Below, in pieces: positions 6,943 through 14,295 of a DNA stretch of 38,026 nucleotides. Within the stretch, counting starts at the first letter, position 1, and each line of letters starts with the position of its first letter. The notes under the pieces are model-generated. The model had not been told where the DNA came from, did no database searches, and saw only the letters and a list, made by a program, of their open reading frames with translations. The stretch covers positions 1 through 38,026 of the IMG/VR virus record IMGVR_UViG_3300031707_000073; one strand, written 5' to 3'. The position numbers and the translations under genes are program-made. Source of the DNA: a virus.

Positions 6943-7709
6943 CCAAGATCGAGTGGGCCGACTTCACCAGAAATCCTGTCGTCGGATGTTGGGGTCCGGG
7001 AGGGTCGCCTGACAATGCGAAATGGTGTGACTATTGCTTCGCTCGGTCATGGGCAGAGAGACGGATGATCGAGAAGTACTCCGAGGGATTCATCCCGAGG
7101 TTCTTCCCCGAACTTCTTGCCGATGGACAGTACAAGGTCTCGGAATCGTACAGGAGCAAGAACCCGAATCTGAGTCTAGGTCAAGCCGTGTTCTTCATGG
7201 TCGATATGGGAGACCTCTTCGGGGATTGGGTAGATGCCTCGGTGATTGAGAAGGTCATCGATGTCCCGAGGAGATTCCCTCAGCACAAGTTCCTCTTCCT
7301 GACGAAGAATCCGTCGAGGTACAAGGAGTTCAAGTTTTCAGTCAATTCGTGGCTCGGGACGACCATCACAGGATGGAATACCGATGAGACGTGGAAGAGA
7401 CTTCATGCTCTGGTCGAGGAGTCGCCCCCGACAGAAATGAAGTTCGTCTCCTTCGAGCCTCTTCTCGGGAATGTGGCATCTCATCTATTCGTGCCGAGCA
7501 TCGATAGTTACTTCGGCGATCTCGATTGGGTTATCATTGGGAAGATGACCGGACTGGCCGCGAAAACGCAAAAGTACAAGTATGTACTAAGTCAATTCGA
7601 TAGATATGCGAGGAACCTTGCCGAGGAAGCAAGGAAGAGATCGATACCTGTCCTGATGAAGGATAATTCGGGATGGCCGGACCCGCCTCGGGAATGGCCG
7701 AAGACATAG
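6939..7709 (+). CDS. Phage Gp37/Gp68 family protein (DUF5131)
   Basis: 256 aa from ATG 6939 (overlap with previous TGA); an in-frame upstream ATG at 6894 would sit inside the RyR-like gene. The N-terminus MTKIEWADFTRNPVVGCWGP followed by a CDYC motif and AERRM is the hallmark of the Gp37/Gp68 family (kIeWtd.TwNPv.GC...C..C). The three-Cys arrangement resembles an iron-sulfur site and the fold has been compared to radical-SAM proteins, but activity is not established. Later motifs FLTKNP, LGTTI and MKFVSFEPLLG also fit. Found in many phages, often near DNA-modification genes. Confidence 0.85.
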   Translation: MTKIEWADFTRNPVVGCWGPGGSPDNAKWCDYCFARSWAERRMIEKYSEGFIPRFFPELLADGQYKVSESYRSKNPNLSLGQAVFFMVDMGDLFGDWVDASVIEKVIDVPRRFPQHKFLFLTKNPSRYKEFKFSVNSWLGTTITGWNTDETWKRLHALVEESPPTEMKFVSFEPLLGNVASHLFVPSIDSYFGDLDWVIIGKMTGLAAKTQKYKYVLSQFDRYARNLAEEARKRSIPVLMKDNSGWPDPPREWPKT

Positions 7710-7721
7710 GAGAGGAGAAGA

Positions 7722-8123
7722 ATGGGAGAGGCCAAACAGGAAGACCTATATGGAAAGGAAGTGAACCAGATCGAGGAAAGCACGGAGGATACGCCTCCGA
7801 AGGATGTCCTGAAATCGTTGGGGTTCGTCCTCAAGATCAGGGAGGACAAATGGAATGCAGTCTTCAAACTGAAGCCGCCGGAACTGAAGTCCATGGTCCA
7901 GCACAGAGTTCGCCTAGATAAGGACGAATTCACGGGGAATGATGGGGCATATGACAAGGCCTGTCGCTCGATCATCAAACGCATTAAGGAAAAGGCCACG
8001 AAAGGCGTGAAGCCTCTCGATGCAGTCGAGGAGAAGAAGCCGACAGTGAAGGAGACCCCGCCCGCGAAACTCAAGCCCAAGAAGAAGAAGGAGATCAAGG
8101 AATCCTACGCCAAGAAGGAGTGA
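7722..8123 (+). CDS. Hypothetical Lys-rich protein
   Basis: 133 aa, ATG 7722 behind GGAGAGGAGAAGA. A structured centre (about residues 30-90, FVLKIREDKWNAVFKL) is flanked by an acidic N-terminus and a Lys/Pro-rich C-terminal tail, which suggests nucleic-acid binding through a disordered basic tail. No family recognised. Confidence 0.68.
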   Translation: MGEAKQEDLYGKEVNQIEESTEDTPPKDVLKSLGFVLKIREDKWNAVFKLKPPELKSMVQHRVRLDKDEFTGNDGAYDKACRSIIKRIKEKATKGVKPLDAVEEKKPTVKETPPAKLKPKKKKEIKESYAKKE

Positions 8124-8125
8124 AC

Positions 8126-8383
8126 ATGGGGGAGAAGGAGAGAAGGTCTCCGTACAAGAAGCGAGACAGCCTCATCAAGCAACTCCGAAAGGACTCGGAT
8201 GAGTGGAGAGACAAGTACTGGAAGGAGGAATCCGAGAGGTCTCGACTGTTCACGTTGAAGATCAATGCGGAGACGTCTCTCGATGGGTTCAAGAAACTCT
8301 CCGCATCTCTGACCGCAGAGTATGAGGGATACCGGAAGGCGATGGGGGAAGTCCTCGACCGTCTTCTCCCGAAGAAGGAATGA
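8126..8383 (+). CDS. Hypothetical helical protein
   Basis: 85 aa from ATG 8126 with AAGGAG five bases upstream; GTG 8120 is a weaker alternative. Almost completely helical, with Lys/Arg/Glu heptads at residues 12-50, likely a coiled coil. No motif of known function. Confidence 0.6.
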   Translation: MGEKERRSPYKKRDSLIKQLRKDSDEWRDKYWKEESERSRLFTLKINAETSLDGFKKLSASLTAEYEGYRKAMGEVLDRLLPKKE

Positions 8384-8550
8384 GGATGCAGGTCGAGAGA
8401 TCGTACATCGTCCGAGTTGTCTGCCCGTCCTGCGGAGGGAGAGGGGTAATCTTGAACCCAGACCTTATCACCACAGAACTCTATATCATCTGCCCGGCCT
8501 GTCTCGGGGTAAAGACTCAGGAAGTGAAGGTCACAGAAGGCATCACATAA
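8380..8550 (+). CDS. Small zinc-ribbon protein
   Basis: 56 aa from ATG 8380 overlapping the previous stop (ATGA). CPSCGGRG and CPACLG knuckles are separated by about 22 residues including a strand LYII, a compact zinc ribbon of the DnaJ/rubredoxin-knuckle style. Codon use matches neighbours. Function unknown; probably a nucleic-acid or partner-binding adaptor. Confidence 0.6.
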   Translation: MRMQVERSYIVRVVCPSCGGRGVILNPDLITTELYIICPACLGVKTQEVKVTEGIT

Positions 8551-8563
8551 GGAGCAGGAACCA

Positions 8564-8860
8564 ATGAAGTTATTCAAGAAGAGAGAGAGGAAGGTCATCA
8601 TTGAGGGAGCAACCTTTTGGTCAGATGGGAAGGTCACAGGTCAAGGTCTGAGTGAAATCATCATCCGGAATTGTCGGTTCAAGAAGGGAGCGCGGATTGA
8701 TGCTGGAGGGGCGGCTGTCGAACTCGCACATAACGTCTTGGCCACCATTGACCAAGTGACGGACATAATCACATCACGACCACCCATTGAAATCAAGCCG
8801 TTGCCCGGGACGGCATCGTATCGTGAAGTCGGGTCCAAGAAGAACGAAGAAGGGAATTGA
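8564..8860 (+). CDS. Hypothetical small beta-rich protein
   Basis: 98 aa from ATG 8564 with AAGGAGCAGGAACCA upstream. Begins with a basic MKLFKKRERK then alternating hydrophobic strands (VIIEGATFW, SEIIIRNCRF) like a rung-forming beta structure. No recognised family. It ends before the transcription-factor-like gene; their frames overlap only if the latter used an upstream start. Confidence 0.55.
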   Translation: MKLFKKRERKVIIEGATFWSDGKVTGQGLSEIIIRNCRFKKGARIDAGGAAVELAHNVLATIDQVTDIITSRPPIEIKPLPGTASYREVGSKKNEEGN

Positions 8861-8891
8861 TCGTCAATTCGTGAGAGAAGGATGGGAACAG

Positions 8892-9512
8892 ATGCTAGAT
8901 GACAAGGATATCGAGAAGAGAATGATGGATGCACTTGAAGAAGGAGGGAGGTACTCGATAGATGATCTCGCCAAGTCAACCGGGATAGATAAGGAACGGA
9001 TTGTTAGGGCACTCCTGGCGTTGGAGGCTCAGGAATCCATTCACCACATCACTCTTGAAGGAACATCTCGATTCTATGCAACAGCCGCGAATCTTAAGGA
9101 CGGACCAGTAATGGTCGAGCGTAGGAAGGTACGTATGTATCACAGTCCACCTAAGCAGCCGTGCCCGAAATGTGGTAGGATGTGCGGTCCGACTGGAATG
9201 TCGAGGCACATCAAAGCATGTAAGGGGTCCGTTTTGGGGAAACCGACACCGATAAAGGAAGTCAAACCTCCTTTAGTTCTCGAAGGTCCGTCGATCATGA
9301 CAACGGAAGATGTTTCGACCACATGGTCAGTTGGTGTCGAAGATGTCGTTCCGAGGGAGAAGGAAGTCGAGACCAAGGAAGAACTCGGGAGGGTCGGTCA
9401 ATATCATCATGTGAGATGCCCCAAGTGCGGGACAGTGTGGAGACTCGTTCTCTCTCTCACCTACAAGAGTCCGACTGCTCTCCTCGTCGAATGTCCGTTC
9501 TGCCGGACATAG
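8892..9512 (+). CDS. Winged-helix / zinc-finger DNA-binding protein
   Basis: 206 aa from ATG 8892 (GAAGGA 10 nt upstream; GTG 8871 also possible). Domains in order: a winged helix-turn-helix (about residues 1-65: YSIDDLAKSTGIDKERIVRA, then a wing), a C2HC finger with CPKCGRMCG...H...C (about residues 94-115), a Pro-rich linker, and a C-terminal zinc ribbon (CPKCGTVW...CPFC). Such wHTH plus zinc combinations are typical archaeal transcription regulators. It sits at the end of the left-arm operon, just before terminase, so it is a good candidate for the early/late switch. That role is inferred. Confidence 0.75.
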   Translation: MLDDKDIEKRMMDALEEGGRYSIDDLAKSTGIDKERIVRALLALEAQESIHHITLEGTSRFYATAANLKDGPVMVERRKVRMYHSPPKQPCPKCGRMCGPTGMSRHIKACKGSVLGKPTPIKEVKPPLVLEGPSIMTTEDVSTTWSVGVEDVVPREKEVETKEELGRVGQYHHVRCPKCGTVWRLVLSLTYKSPTALLVECPFCRT

Positions 9513-9537
9513 AGAAAACAGGAGGGATTGAGGGGGG

Positions 9538-10092
9538 ATGCCGCCAAAGAGGAAGCCCGTCAGGGTTATCCCCAAACTCGCCCCTCAAAAGGAGAGGCCC
9601 TGGGTGACGGTTGAGGAGAGGCAGGGTCAAGTAGAGAGACTGAGACTTCTAGGACATCAGAGAACGGACATAGGGAGGTTCCTAGAGGTCTCCCCAAAGA
9701 CCGTTGATGCCGATTGGACTGTTATTAGGAAGAGAAGAGTCGCGGCGTGGAGATCGAAGTCGGGGGATGAGGTTCTCGCCGAGATTCAAGGAATGGTAGA
9801 GGAGAACCGGAGGGAGTGGGCCGAACTCAAGGCACAGGCCACGACCATACAGGAGAAGATGGGCTGCCTCTTCGGATTCCTGAAAGCTGTTGATAGACTG
9901 TTGAGGCTCTACCAGATCGGGGGAAAGGTCATGGCTGAAACCGTGAGAGTCGAGGTCTCGGAGGTTTACCGGGCCTCGATCATGGAGGCAATCAGGGATG
10001 TCCCAGAAGAAGTCCAAGAGAAGTTCCTCGACGGTCTCGAACGATACGCCCTTGCTGAAGGCAGTAAGGGAAGTTCGGACTTCACTCGTTGA
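9538..10092 (+). CDS. terS: Terminase small subunit-like protein
   Basis: 184 aa from ATG 9538, SD GGAGG at 9521-9525 and GGGGGG directly before. Residues about 28-62 form a helix-turn-helix (VERLRLLGHQRTDIGRFLEVSPKTV, quoted here as VERLRLLGH, then RTDIGRFLEVSPKTVDADW). The remainder is helical and may mediate oligomerisation. Position directly upstream of, and overlapping, the large terminase gene gives the assignment: it should recognise the viral packaging site. Confidence 0.75.
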   Translation: MPPKRKPVRVIPKLAPQKERPWVTVEERQGQVERLRLLGHQRTDIGRFLEVSPKTVDADWTVIRKRRVAAWRSKSGDEVLAEIQGMVEENRREWAELKAQATTIQEKMGCLFGFLKAVDRLLRLYQIGGKVMAETVRVEVSEVYRASIMEAIRDVPEEVQEKFLDGLERYALAEGSKGSSDFTR

Positions 10093-11446
10093 GAACAAGA
10101 AGATCACTGGGGACTTCATCAAGTTCCGTCTCAAGTATAGGAACAGGCAGACCCCGCCTCACCAGAAGGAAATGATCGAGCATATCGAGGGTCATAAGTT
10201 CTCTCTGATTCTGGAACCGAGGACTCATGGGAAGAGCGAGACCGCGACAATCGATTATCCCATGTGGAGAGTGGCCGCGAATCGGAACATTAGGATTCTG
10301 ATCGTGAGCCAGTCGGATTCACTGGCAAAGGACTTCTTGAGGCCCATCAAGTTCGAGATGCTCAACAACCCCGACATGGCTCAGGACTTCGGTCTAGGTC
10401 CATTCGAGAAGGAGTCAGAGCATGAGATAATCGTTAAGAGGACATTGAACCTCAAGGACTCCACCATCACATCGGTAGGATGGGGAGGAGGAGTCACGGG
10501 CAGGAAGGTCGATCTCATCGTTGCTGACGACCTATTCGATTCAGAGGATGCCATGTCAGAGGTCTTCAGGGAATCGATGAGAAGGTGGTTCCTGAAGGAG
10601 CTGGTGAACTGTCTCGACGAACATGGGGAGAAGAAACTCGTCGTGATCGGGACGACCAAACACTACGACGACCTCTATGCTACCTTGTCGAAGTCGGGGG
10701 ATTTCGCAGTTCTGAAGAGACAGGCGATTCTCGATGAGGAGAAGAAGATCACTTTATGGCCAGAGAAGTTCCCCTTCGAGGCAGTAGATCGGCTGAGAAG
10801 GATGCTCGGCCCCATCTACTTCTCGGCTGAGTACATGAACGACCCGACGCCATTGGAAGGAGAACTTCTCAAGGGGGAGTGGCTTCATTACTGGGATGCA
10901 GATGACCCGACTTTACCGCACCCGCCTGAGGGTTCGGGGATGGAGGTCATGATGGGAGTGGACCCCGCTATCTCGAAGTCCGCGACGGCAGACAACTCGT
11001 CGATATGTGTGGTCGGGAGAGATCGAGAACGAGGTCTCATGTTTGTCCTCAAATCGTGGGCAGGGAAGGTGGATTTCCCCGAACTTTTGAATCTGGTCGG
11101 CCAAGAAGTCAATGTCTGGAAGCCGACAAAGGTCTTCATCGAGGAGAACGCTTACCAAGCTTCTCTGATTCAGATTGCTAAGAGAATCTCATCGATGCCT
11201 GTCGTGGGAATCAGGAACTCGAAGGATAAGGTGTCGAGGATGATTACTCTCTCGCCCCACTTCCAGAATGGCAGGATTCTGATTCACAAGAGCATGAGAC
11301 AGCTCATCCAAGAGTATCTTCAGTTCCCGAAGGGAGCGCACGATGACAGTCTCGATGCTCTCGATCTCGCCGTCAGAGAATGGCTAGAGAGAGGAGGACT
11401 ATCGTATGGAGTCACATCATTCGATTTTGGAAGTCTCATGAGATAG
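9998..11446 (+). CDS. terL: Terminase large subunit
   Basis: 482 aa from ATG 9998 (GGAGG at 9984-9988), overlapping terS by 95 nt; no later start is better. ATPase domain: Walker A-like EPRTHGKSET at about residues 73-82, Walker B VDLIVADD at 171-178. Nuclease domain: MGVDPAIS with Asp 322, EEN near 382-384, and GAHDDSLDAL near 446-455 giving the acidic cluster of the RNase-H-like nuclease. The enzyme pumps DNA into the prohead and cuts concatemers. Length is normal. The R-x-H-G-K-S form of Walker A is common in archaeal and many bacterial tailed viruses. Confidence 0.95.
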   Translation: MSQKKSKRSSSTVSNDTPLLKAVREVRTSLVENKKITGDFIKFRLKYRNRQTPPHQKEMIEHIEGHKFSLILEPRTHGKSETATIDYPMWRVAANRNIRILIVSQSDSLAKDFLRPIKFEMLNNPDMAQDFGLGPFEKESEHEIIVKRTLNLKDSTITSVGWGGGVTGRKVDLIVADDLFDSEDAMSEVFRESMRRWFLKELVNCLDEHGEKKLVVIGTTKHYDDLYATLSKSGDFAVLKRQAILDEEKKITLWPEKFPFEAVDRLRRMLGPIYFSAEYMNDPTPLEGELLKGEWLHYWDADDPTLPHPPEGSGMEVMMGVDPAISKSATADNSSICVVGRDRERGLMFVLKSWAGKVDFPELLNLVGQEVNVWKPTKVFIEENAYQASLIQIAKRISSMPVVGIRNSKDKVSRMITLSPHFQNGRILIHKSMRQLIQEYLQFPKGAHDDSLDALDLAVREWLERGGLSYGVTSFDFGSLMR

Positions 11447-11458
11447 GAGGTACAAGGA

Positions 11459-12277
11459 ATGACAAGGGTATTAGGAATCGGGGACATCCATGATGGGTCT
11501 TACTCAGGGGTCATGCCCGAGATCGGGATTGTCAAGGATGCCCAATCGGGGGATGAGATCGAAGTCAAGCCGAGTCGGACACAGAGGAAGATCATCGACG
11601 AATGGTTCAAGATGAGGGATACTCTCGGGAAGATCGATTTAGTCATAGTCAACGGAGAAACGTGCGACGGCCCCGCGAGGAAGTCTGAAGGCCTCAATCA
11701 GTGGACTACCGACAAGAGGTCTCAAGCCTTGAACACCGTCGAACTGTTGAAGACTCTCAGATGCAACCACTTCCACTTCACATGGGGAAGCAAGTATCAT
11801 GTCGAGGAGAACATGAATCTCGATCAGTATGTCGCAGATCAGATGACGAACCCGAAACTGGGGAGACCCGTCGATGCAGAGTACGCCCCGAGGTTCATCC
11901 AGCACGATACGAAGAGCGGCCTGAGGATTCATGTCCAGCACTACCTTCAGCCGAGCAAGGCGACCTGGCAGTATCTGACAACGCCTCTCGCCCGAGACAT
12001 GGTTCTCCTAAAGTTGAATGACAGCAGGAAGAAGTATGGAGAGATCGACATAGTGATTCGGTCTCATGTTCACTTCTACACCGATGTCGGGTACAGCGCG
12101 AGTCGAGGAATCATCCTTCCATGTTGGCAGGGTCCGACGCCCTACGATGTCATGAAGGGAATCATCACGCCACCGGAGATCGGATACGTGACTATCGACA
12201 CGAATGATGATGGGACATTCGAGTTCCATCATTCGGCGAGACCCGTCGTCTCTAGTATTAAGGTCTTCGAGGACTGA
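11459..12277 (+). CDS. Calcineurin-like metallophosphoesterase
   Basis: 272 aa from ATG 11459, SD AGGAGG at 11444-11449. Metal-binding motifs: GDIHDG (residues 8-13), LVIVNGETCDG (near 60-70; Gly-Asn/Glu in place of the common GNHD/GD) and SHVHFYTD near residue 203. This is the order of the calcineurin-like phosphoesterase fold that uses two metal ions to cleave phosphoester bonds. Placed right after terL it may trim DNA ends, act on nucleotides, or take part in packaging. The substrate is unknown. Confidence 0.82.
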   Translation: MTRVLGIGDIHDGSYSGVMPEIGIVKDAQSGDEIEVKPSRTQRKIIDEWFKMRDTLGKIDLVIVNGETCDGPARKSEGLNQWTTDKRSQALNTVELLKTLRCNHFHFTWGSKYHVEENMNLDQYVADQMTNPKLGRPVDAEYAPRFIQHDTKSGLRIHVQHYLQPSKATWQYLTTPLARDMVLLKLNDSRKKYGEIDIVIRSHVHFYTDVGYSASRGIILPCWQGPTPYDVMKGIITPPEIGYVTIDTNDDGTFEFHHSARPVVSSIKVFED

Positions 12278-12282
12278 GAAAT

Positions 12283-12540
12283 ATGAAGAGGAAGCCAATC
12301 GTCGCAGAGGTCGAGGAGATATTCATCCCGGAACTTGAGAACGCAGAAATGTCGGTTAAACGATGGACCGAAAAGGACAAGAAGATCGTCGAGAGGTATG
12401 CAGTCGAGAAGGGTATCAAGCACAGGATTGTTGCCAAACATCTCGGGAGAAGCCTCAACAGTGTCCGGCAGATGGCTATGGAAATCAGACTGAAGAGGGC
12501 ACGGGATGGGAAAGGGGGAGATTCTGATAATCGAACTTAA
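12283..12540 (+). CDS. Myb/SANT-like helix-turn-helix protein
   Basis: 85 aa from ATG 12283, six nt after the phosphoesterase stop. RWTEKDKKIVERYAVEKG followed by VAKHLGRSLNSVRQMAMEI matches a Myb/SANT-type or SpoIID-like three-helix DNA-binding unit: a W-initiated helix, then a recognition helix after GRS. Probable DNA-binding regulator or packaging accessory. Confidence 0.65.
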   Translation: MKRKPIVAEVEEIFIPELENAEMSVKRWTEKDKKIVERYAVEKGIKHRIVAKHLGRSLNSVRQMAMEIRLKRARDGKGGDSDNRT

Positions 12541-12600
12541 AGGAATTCGCAAAAACTGCACATTCAGAACCTTCTCCCAACGACAACGGAGGCCGACAAA

Positions 12601-12843
12601 ATGACAATGCCTTGCTGGAGAGACAAGATGCCCGATGGGACTCCCATCAAGTGCGGGAACTTCAAGTCATGGGAGGATTTCCTGAAGTGGGAGGGAGAAA
12701 AGTTCTGTCATTCTCGCTGTCCGCCAGGTTACAGAGGGAAGGAATCATCGAGTGGAAAATACCTCCGCGCAAAGTCGCATCCTTGGATGGAACAGTTCGC
12801 CCCGATGTACCGTAGGAAGGTCAGAGGAAGGAAGGTGGCTTGA
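12601..12843 (+). CDS. Small Cys/Trp-rich protein
   Basis: 80 aa from ATG 12601 with GGAGGCCGACAAA upstream. Four Cys residues (positions 5, 18, 36 and 40: PCW, KCG, FCHSRC) suggest a zinc site; the C-terminus is basic. The 60-nt gap before it contains nothing recognisable beyond the SD. Unknown function. Its stop overlaps the next ATG. Confidence 0.58.
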   Translation: MTMPCWRDKMPDGTPIKCGNFKSWEDFLKWEGEKFCHSRCPPGYRGKESSSGKYLRAKSHPWMEQFAPMYRRKVRGRKVA

Positions 12844-13031
12844 TGACGGAAGTCGTCAAGTGGAAACGTCGAGATGATCTGATCGAAGATTTGGTCAGGA
12901 TGGCCAAGATTCCCGATGAGAACCTCGGGAATATTAAGAAGTTGAATGCCAAGAATCTGAATCGTCTCTGCAATGCAATCTCGAAAGCGAGAGGAACCGA
13001 GTGGAAGCCGTATCAACTGGCCGAAAAGTGA
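12843..13031 (+). CDS. Hypothetical small basic protein
   Basis: 62 aa from ATG 12843, sharing one base with the previous TGA (TGATG). Charged, helical, with LIEDLVRMAKIPDENLGN and LNRLCNAISKARG, resembling a SAP- or HeH-like two-helix DNA-binding unit but too divergent to name. Last gene before a 154-nt gap with a promoter-like element. Confidence 0.55.
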   Translation: MTEVVKWKRRDDLIEDLVRMAKIPDENLGNIKKLNAKNLNRLCNAISKARGTEWKPYQLAEK

Positions 13032-13106
13032 CGATGAAATAGGACATGATAAAAATCGATTCGTTCACAGATGACGGCCAGTTGAACTGAAAAAAGTCAG
13101 AAACGG

Positions 13107-13171
13107 TTTATCGTCTCAGTCGCCAATATCCTATCTGGACAGGAGGAACTGACCGACCAACAACTCCTGTC
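13107..13171 (+). promoter_or_regulatory. TATA-like box and SD-containing leader hairpin
   Basis: GTTTATCG near 13106-13113 could be an archaeal TATA box. About 25 nt later lies an 8-bp inverted repeat, GACAGGAG (13138-13145) with CTCCTGTC (13164-13171), loop 18 nt. The left arm contains a perfect SD (AGGAGG) and the right arm the anti-SD, so the hairpin would hide the SD. A CTG-initiated 10-codon ORF (13149-13181) would use that SD. This looks like a leader with translational or attenuation control, but it is inferred. Confidence 0.38.
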
Positions 13172-13185
13172 TAGGATGTGAGGAA

Positions 13186-13479
13186 GTGAGTCGAGAGGAA
13201 GAACGTGCGAAGGCGAAGCTCAGTCACTGCCTTTGGCACCCGACAGGAAATGCGAACGCCCCGGCAGACCCGAAGAAGAGATGCCCCATCTGCACCGCGG
13301 TCAAGATCAAGTGCGACCCGGTGAAGAAGTGCGTGATCGAGGAGTGGGTCGAACAAGTTCCGAATGAGCCGGGAGAATCTGGGAAGACCTATCAGATGAT
13401 GGGTCTCATCCATCATCCGAAATCGGAGGACTTCGATGACTGGGAACGAAAGTGCCAAGAGTATTGGGCAAGACCCTGA
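13186..13479 (+). CDS. Small Cys-rich protein
   Basis: 97 aa with GTG start at 13186 (weak SD GAGGAA). Cys residues at CLWH, CPIC, KC and KKC spacing give a possible zinc-binding N-terminal half (residues 14-50), followed by an acidic, aromatic C-terminal half. It overlaps the next gene by 44 nt. First gene behind the leader hairpin at 13138. Confidence 0.55.
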   Translation: MSREEERAKAKLSHCLWHPTGNANAPADPKKRCPICTAVKIKCDPVKKCVIEEWVEQVPNEPGESGKTYQMMGLIHHPKSEDFDDWERKCQEYWARP

Positions 13480-13666
13480 GTCGAGATCGGGGACCAAACT
13501 GTGGGTCGCTGTTTTTGAGGCCTACGTGATTGCCGAGTCTCGGGAAGAGGCATGGAAGAAGACGAGAGCATTCGAGGCGAAGCATCCTCTTCTCATGATA
13601 CAGAGAGTGAGTCTGGTCGAGGAGATTGCGGGAGGTCTCAAGCCGGAGCACTTCGATGGCATCTGA
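13436..13666 (+). CDS. Hypothetical small protein
   Basis: 76 aa from ATG 13436, starting inside the previous gene. A beta-alpha-beta-like core, LWVAVFEAYVIAESREEAW then KTRAFEAKHP, resembles small ferredoxin-like folds in phage genomes but carries no catalytic motif. Ends 11 nt inside the next gene. Confidence 0.5.
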   Translation: MTGNESAKSIGQDPESRSGTKLWVAVFEAYVIAESREEAWKKTRAFEAKHPLLMIQRVSLVEEIAGGLKPEHFDGI

Positions 13667-13829
13667 AGTATGCCCGAAGTGCGGGAAGACGGCAGAGACG
13701 ATTCATTGGTACGCGAGAGACAAGGATGGGAAGAAGACCGGAATCGCCTTTCACAAGACTCGCATGGTGAAGATCGCCGGGATCGCCTTCAGGGATGTCC
13801 AAGAATCCTGTTATCTTGAACAGGACTGA
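13656..13829 (+). CDS. Small zinc-knuckle protein
   Basis: 57 aa from ATG 13656. CPKCGKT opens the protein, a His and a beta-rich RDKDGKKTGIAFHK follow, and a single Cys lies near the C-terminus, so a CCHC-type zinc site is possible. It ends the left transcription unit: a T-rich tract follows at 13833. Confidence 0.55.
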   Translation: MASEVCPKCGKTAETIHWYARDKDGKKTGIAFHKTRMVKIAGIAFRDVQESCYLEQD

Positions 13830-13832
13830 AAC

Positions 13833-13854
13833 CTTTTCCCTCTATTTTTCTGAT
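13833..13854 (+). terminator. T-rich (archaeal-type) terminator
   Basis: Immediately after the stop at 13829 the non-template strand reads CCTTTTCCCTCTATTTTTCT. Archaeal RNA polymerase terminates on such U-tracts without needing a hairpin, and no stem precedes it. It would separate the left-arm/packaging operon from the RNA island and the late operon. Confidence 0.5.
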
Positions 13855-13868
13855 TGGTCAGCCGAGGG

Positions 13869-13878
13869 TCTAAGTAAT
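13869..13878 (+). promoter_or_regulatory. CTWAAGTA promoter-like box 1
   Basis: CTAAGTAAT followed by CGAGGA, closely matching the box at 14005 (CTTAAGTAATGAGGA) and the core CTTAAGTA at 14393. At about 26 nt from a TATA box, transcription would start near 13898, in the small RNA candidate below. Confidence 0.42.
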
Positions 13879-13896
13879 CGAGGAAACAATGACATA

Positions 13897-13975
13897 GTCG
13901 CTGATGGGGTCGAACAAATCAATCTCTCGAAGAACCTCGCATGAGGCAGAGGTTCAATCCTCTCCTCTCGAACTT
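13897..13975 (+). ncRNA. Candidate small structured RNA between promoter-like box and T-tract
   Basis: About 79 nt with no credible ORF, bounded by the box at 13869 and a CTTTTCC tract at 13973-13979. Two hairpins are seen: CCTC-GCAT-GAGG (13935-13946) and AGAGG-TTCAAT-CCTCT (13948-13963). The second resembles a tRNA T-arm shortened by one base. It could be a small RNA or decayed tRNA; I could not build a full cloverleaf. Confidence 0.33.
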
Positions 13976-14003
13976 TTCCTCCCTCGACTCCCATCGGCGC
14001 AGT

Positions 14004-14014
14004 TCTTAAGTAAT
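14004..14014 (+). promoter_or_regulatory. CTWAAGTA promoter-like box 2
   Basis: TCTTAAGTAAT, followed by GAGGA exactly as in the box at 13869. Predicted start near 14035, so it would drive the hairpin-rich segment and the tRNA downstream. Confidence 0.42.
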
Positions 14015-14034
14015 GAGGAGGCGATATTCTAACA

Positions 14035-14222
14035 ATCTCGGGCAGTGTAACATTCCTAGAAGAATCCCGAGGAGTCGGGACAATTCCGGGGAAATGAAGG
14101 AATCTCGAACTTCCCCGGACTGTCAGGACAATTCGATGGAAATCGAAGGAAATCTCAACATTTCCAACATCCCCGACATTCCAATCTCTTCGATGGGGAG
14201 ATCAGGATTCCAACCGGGGTAA
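14035..14222 (+). ncRNA. Hairpin-rich non-coding RNA candidate with a 48-nt degenerate repeat
   Basis: Perfect stems in order: TCCCGA/TCGGGA with loop GGAG (14065-14080); TCCGGGGAA/TTCCCCGGA, 9 bp, 17-nt loop (14085-14119); TTCGAT/ATCGAA closed by a GNRA tetraloop GGAA (14132-14147); and a weaker ATCTC/GAGAT stem near 14186-14204. GGACAATTC recurs at 14078 and 14126, so two degenerate copies of a 48-nt unit can be aligned. An ORF of 69 codons covers this stretch but lacks normal codon use here and would start inside the promoter-like box. It may be a structured RNA, or a replication-origin-like structure. Confidence 0.45.
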
Positions 14223-14224
14223 GT

Positions 14225-14282
14225 CGCCGCTGACGAAGGAGTGGTGAGCACTGCCAACTCAGTGTGGCAGGATGAAGCGGCG
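14225..14282 (+). ncRNA. Stem-closed RNA element upstream of the tRNA
   Basis: A 7-bp closing stem, CGCCGCT (14225-14231) with AGCGGCG (14276-14282), encloses 44 nt holding a CTGCC/GGCAG or alternative CACTG/CAGTG hairpin. CTGA next to the left arm and GGATGA next to the right arm resemble the D'/C' (kink-turn) motif of archaeal C/D RNAs. The closing arms share sequence with the tRNA acceptor arms that follow, allowing alternative pairing. Class unknown. Confidence 0.38.
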
Positions 14283-14295
14283 CACCCTTCATAAC

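Noticed and set aside
13879-13972. A tRNA around the TTCAAT loop at 13953-13958
   Set aside because: The T-arm is one base short of canonical, no acceptor stem of 7 bp closes it and no anticodon arm can be drawn. Listed as a small RNA candidate instead.
14013-14222. A 69-codon open frame in the RNA island
   Set aside because: The start lies inside the promoter-like box, with repetitive low-information residues and strong hairpins. Considered an accident of a structured RNA.
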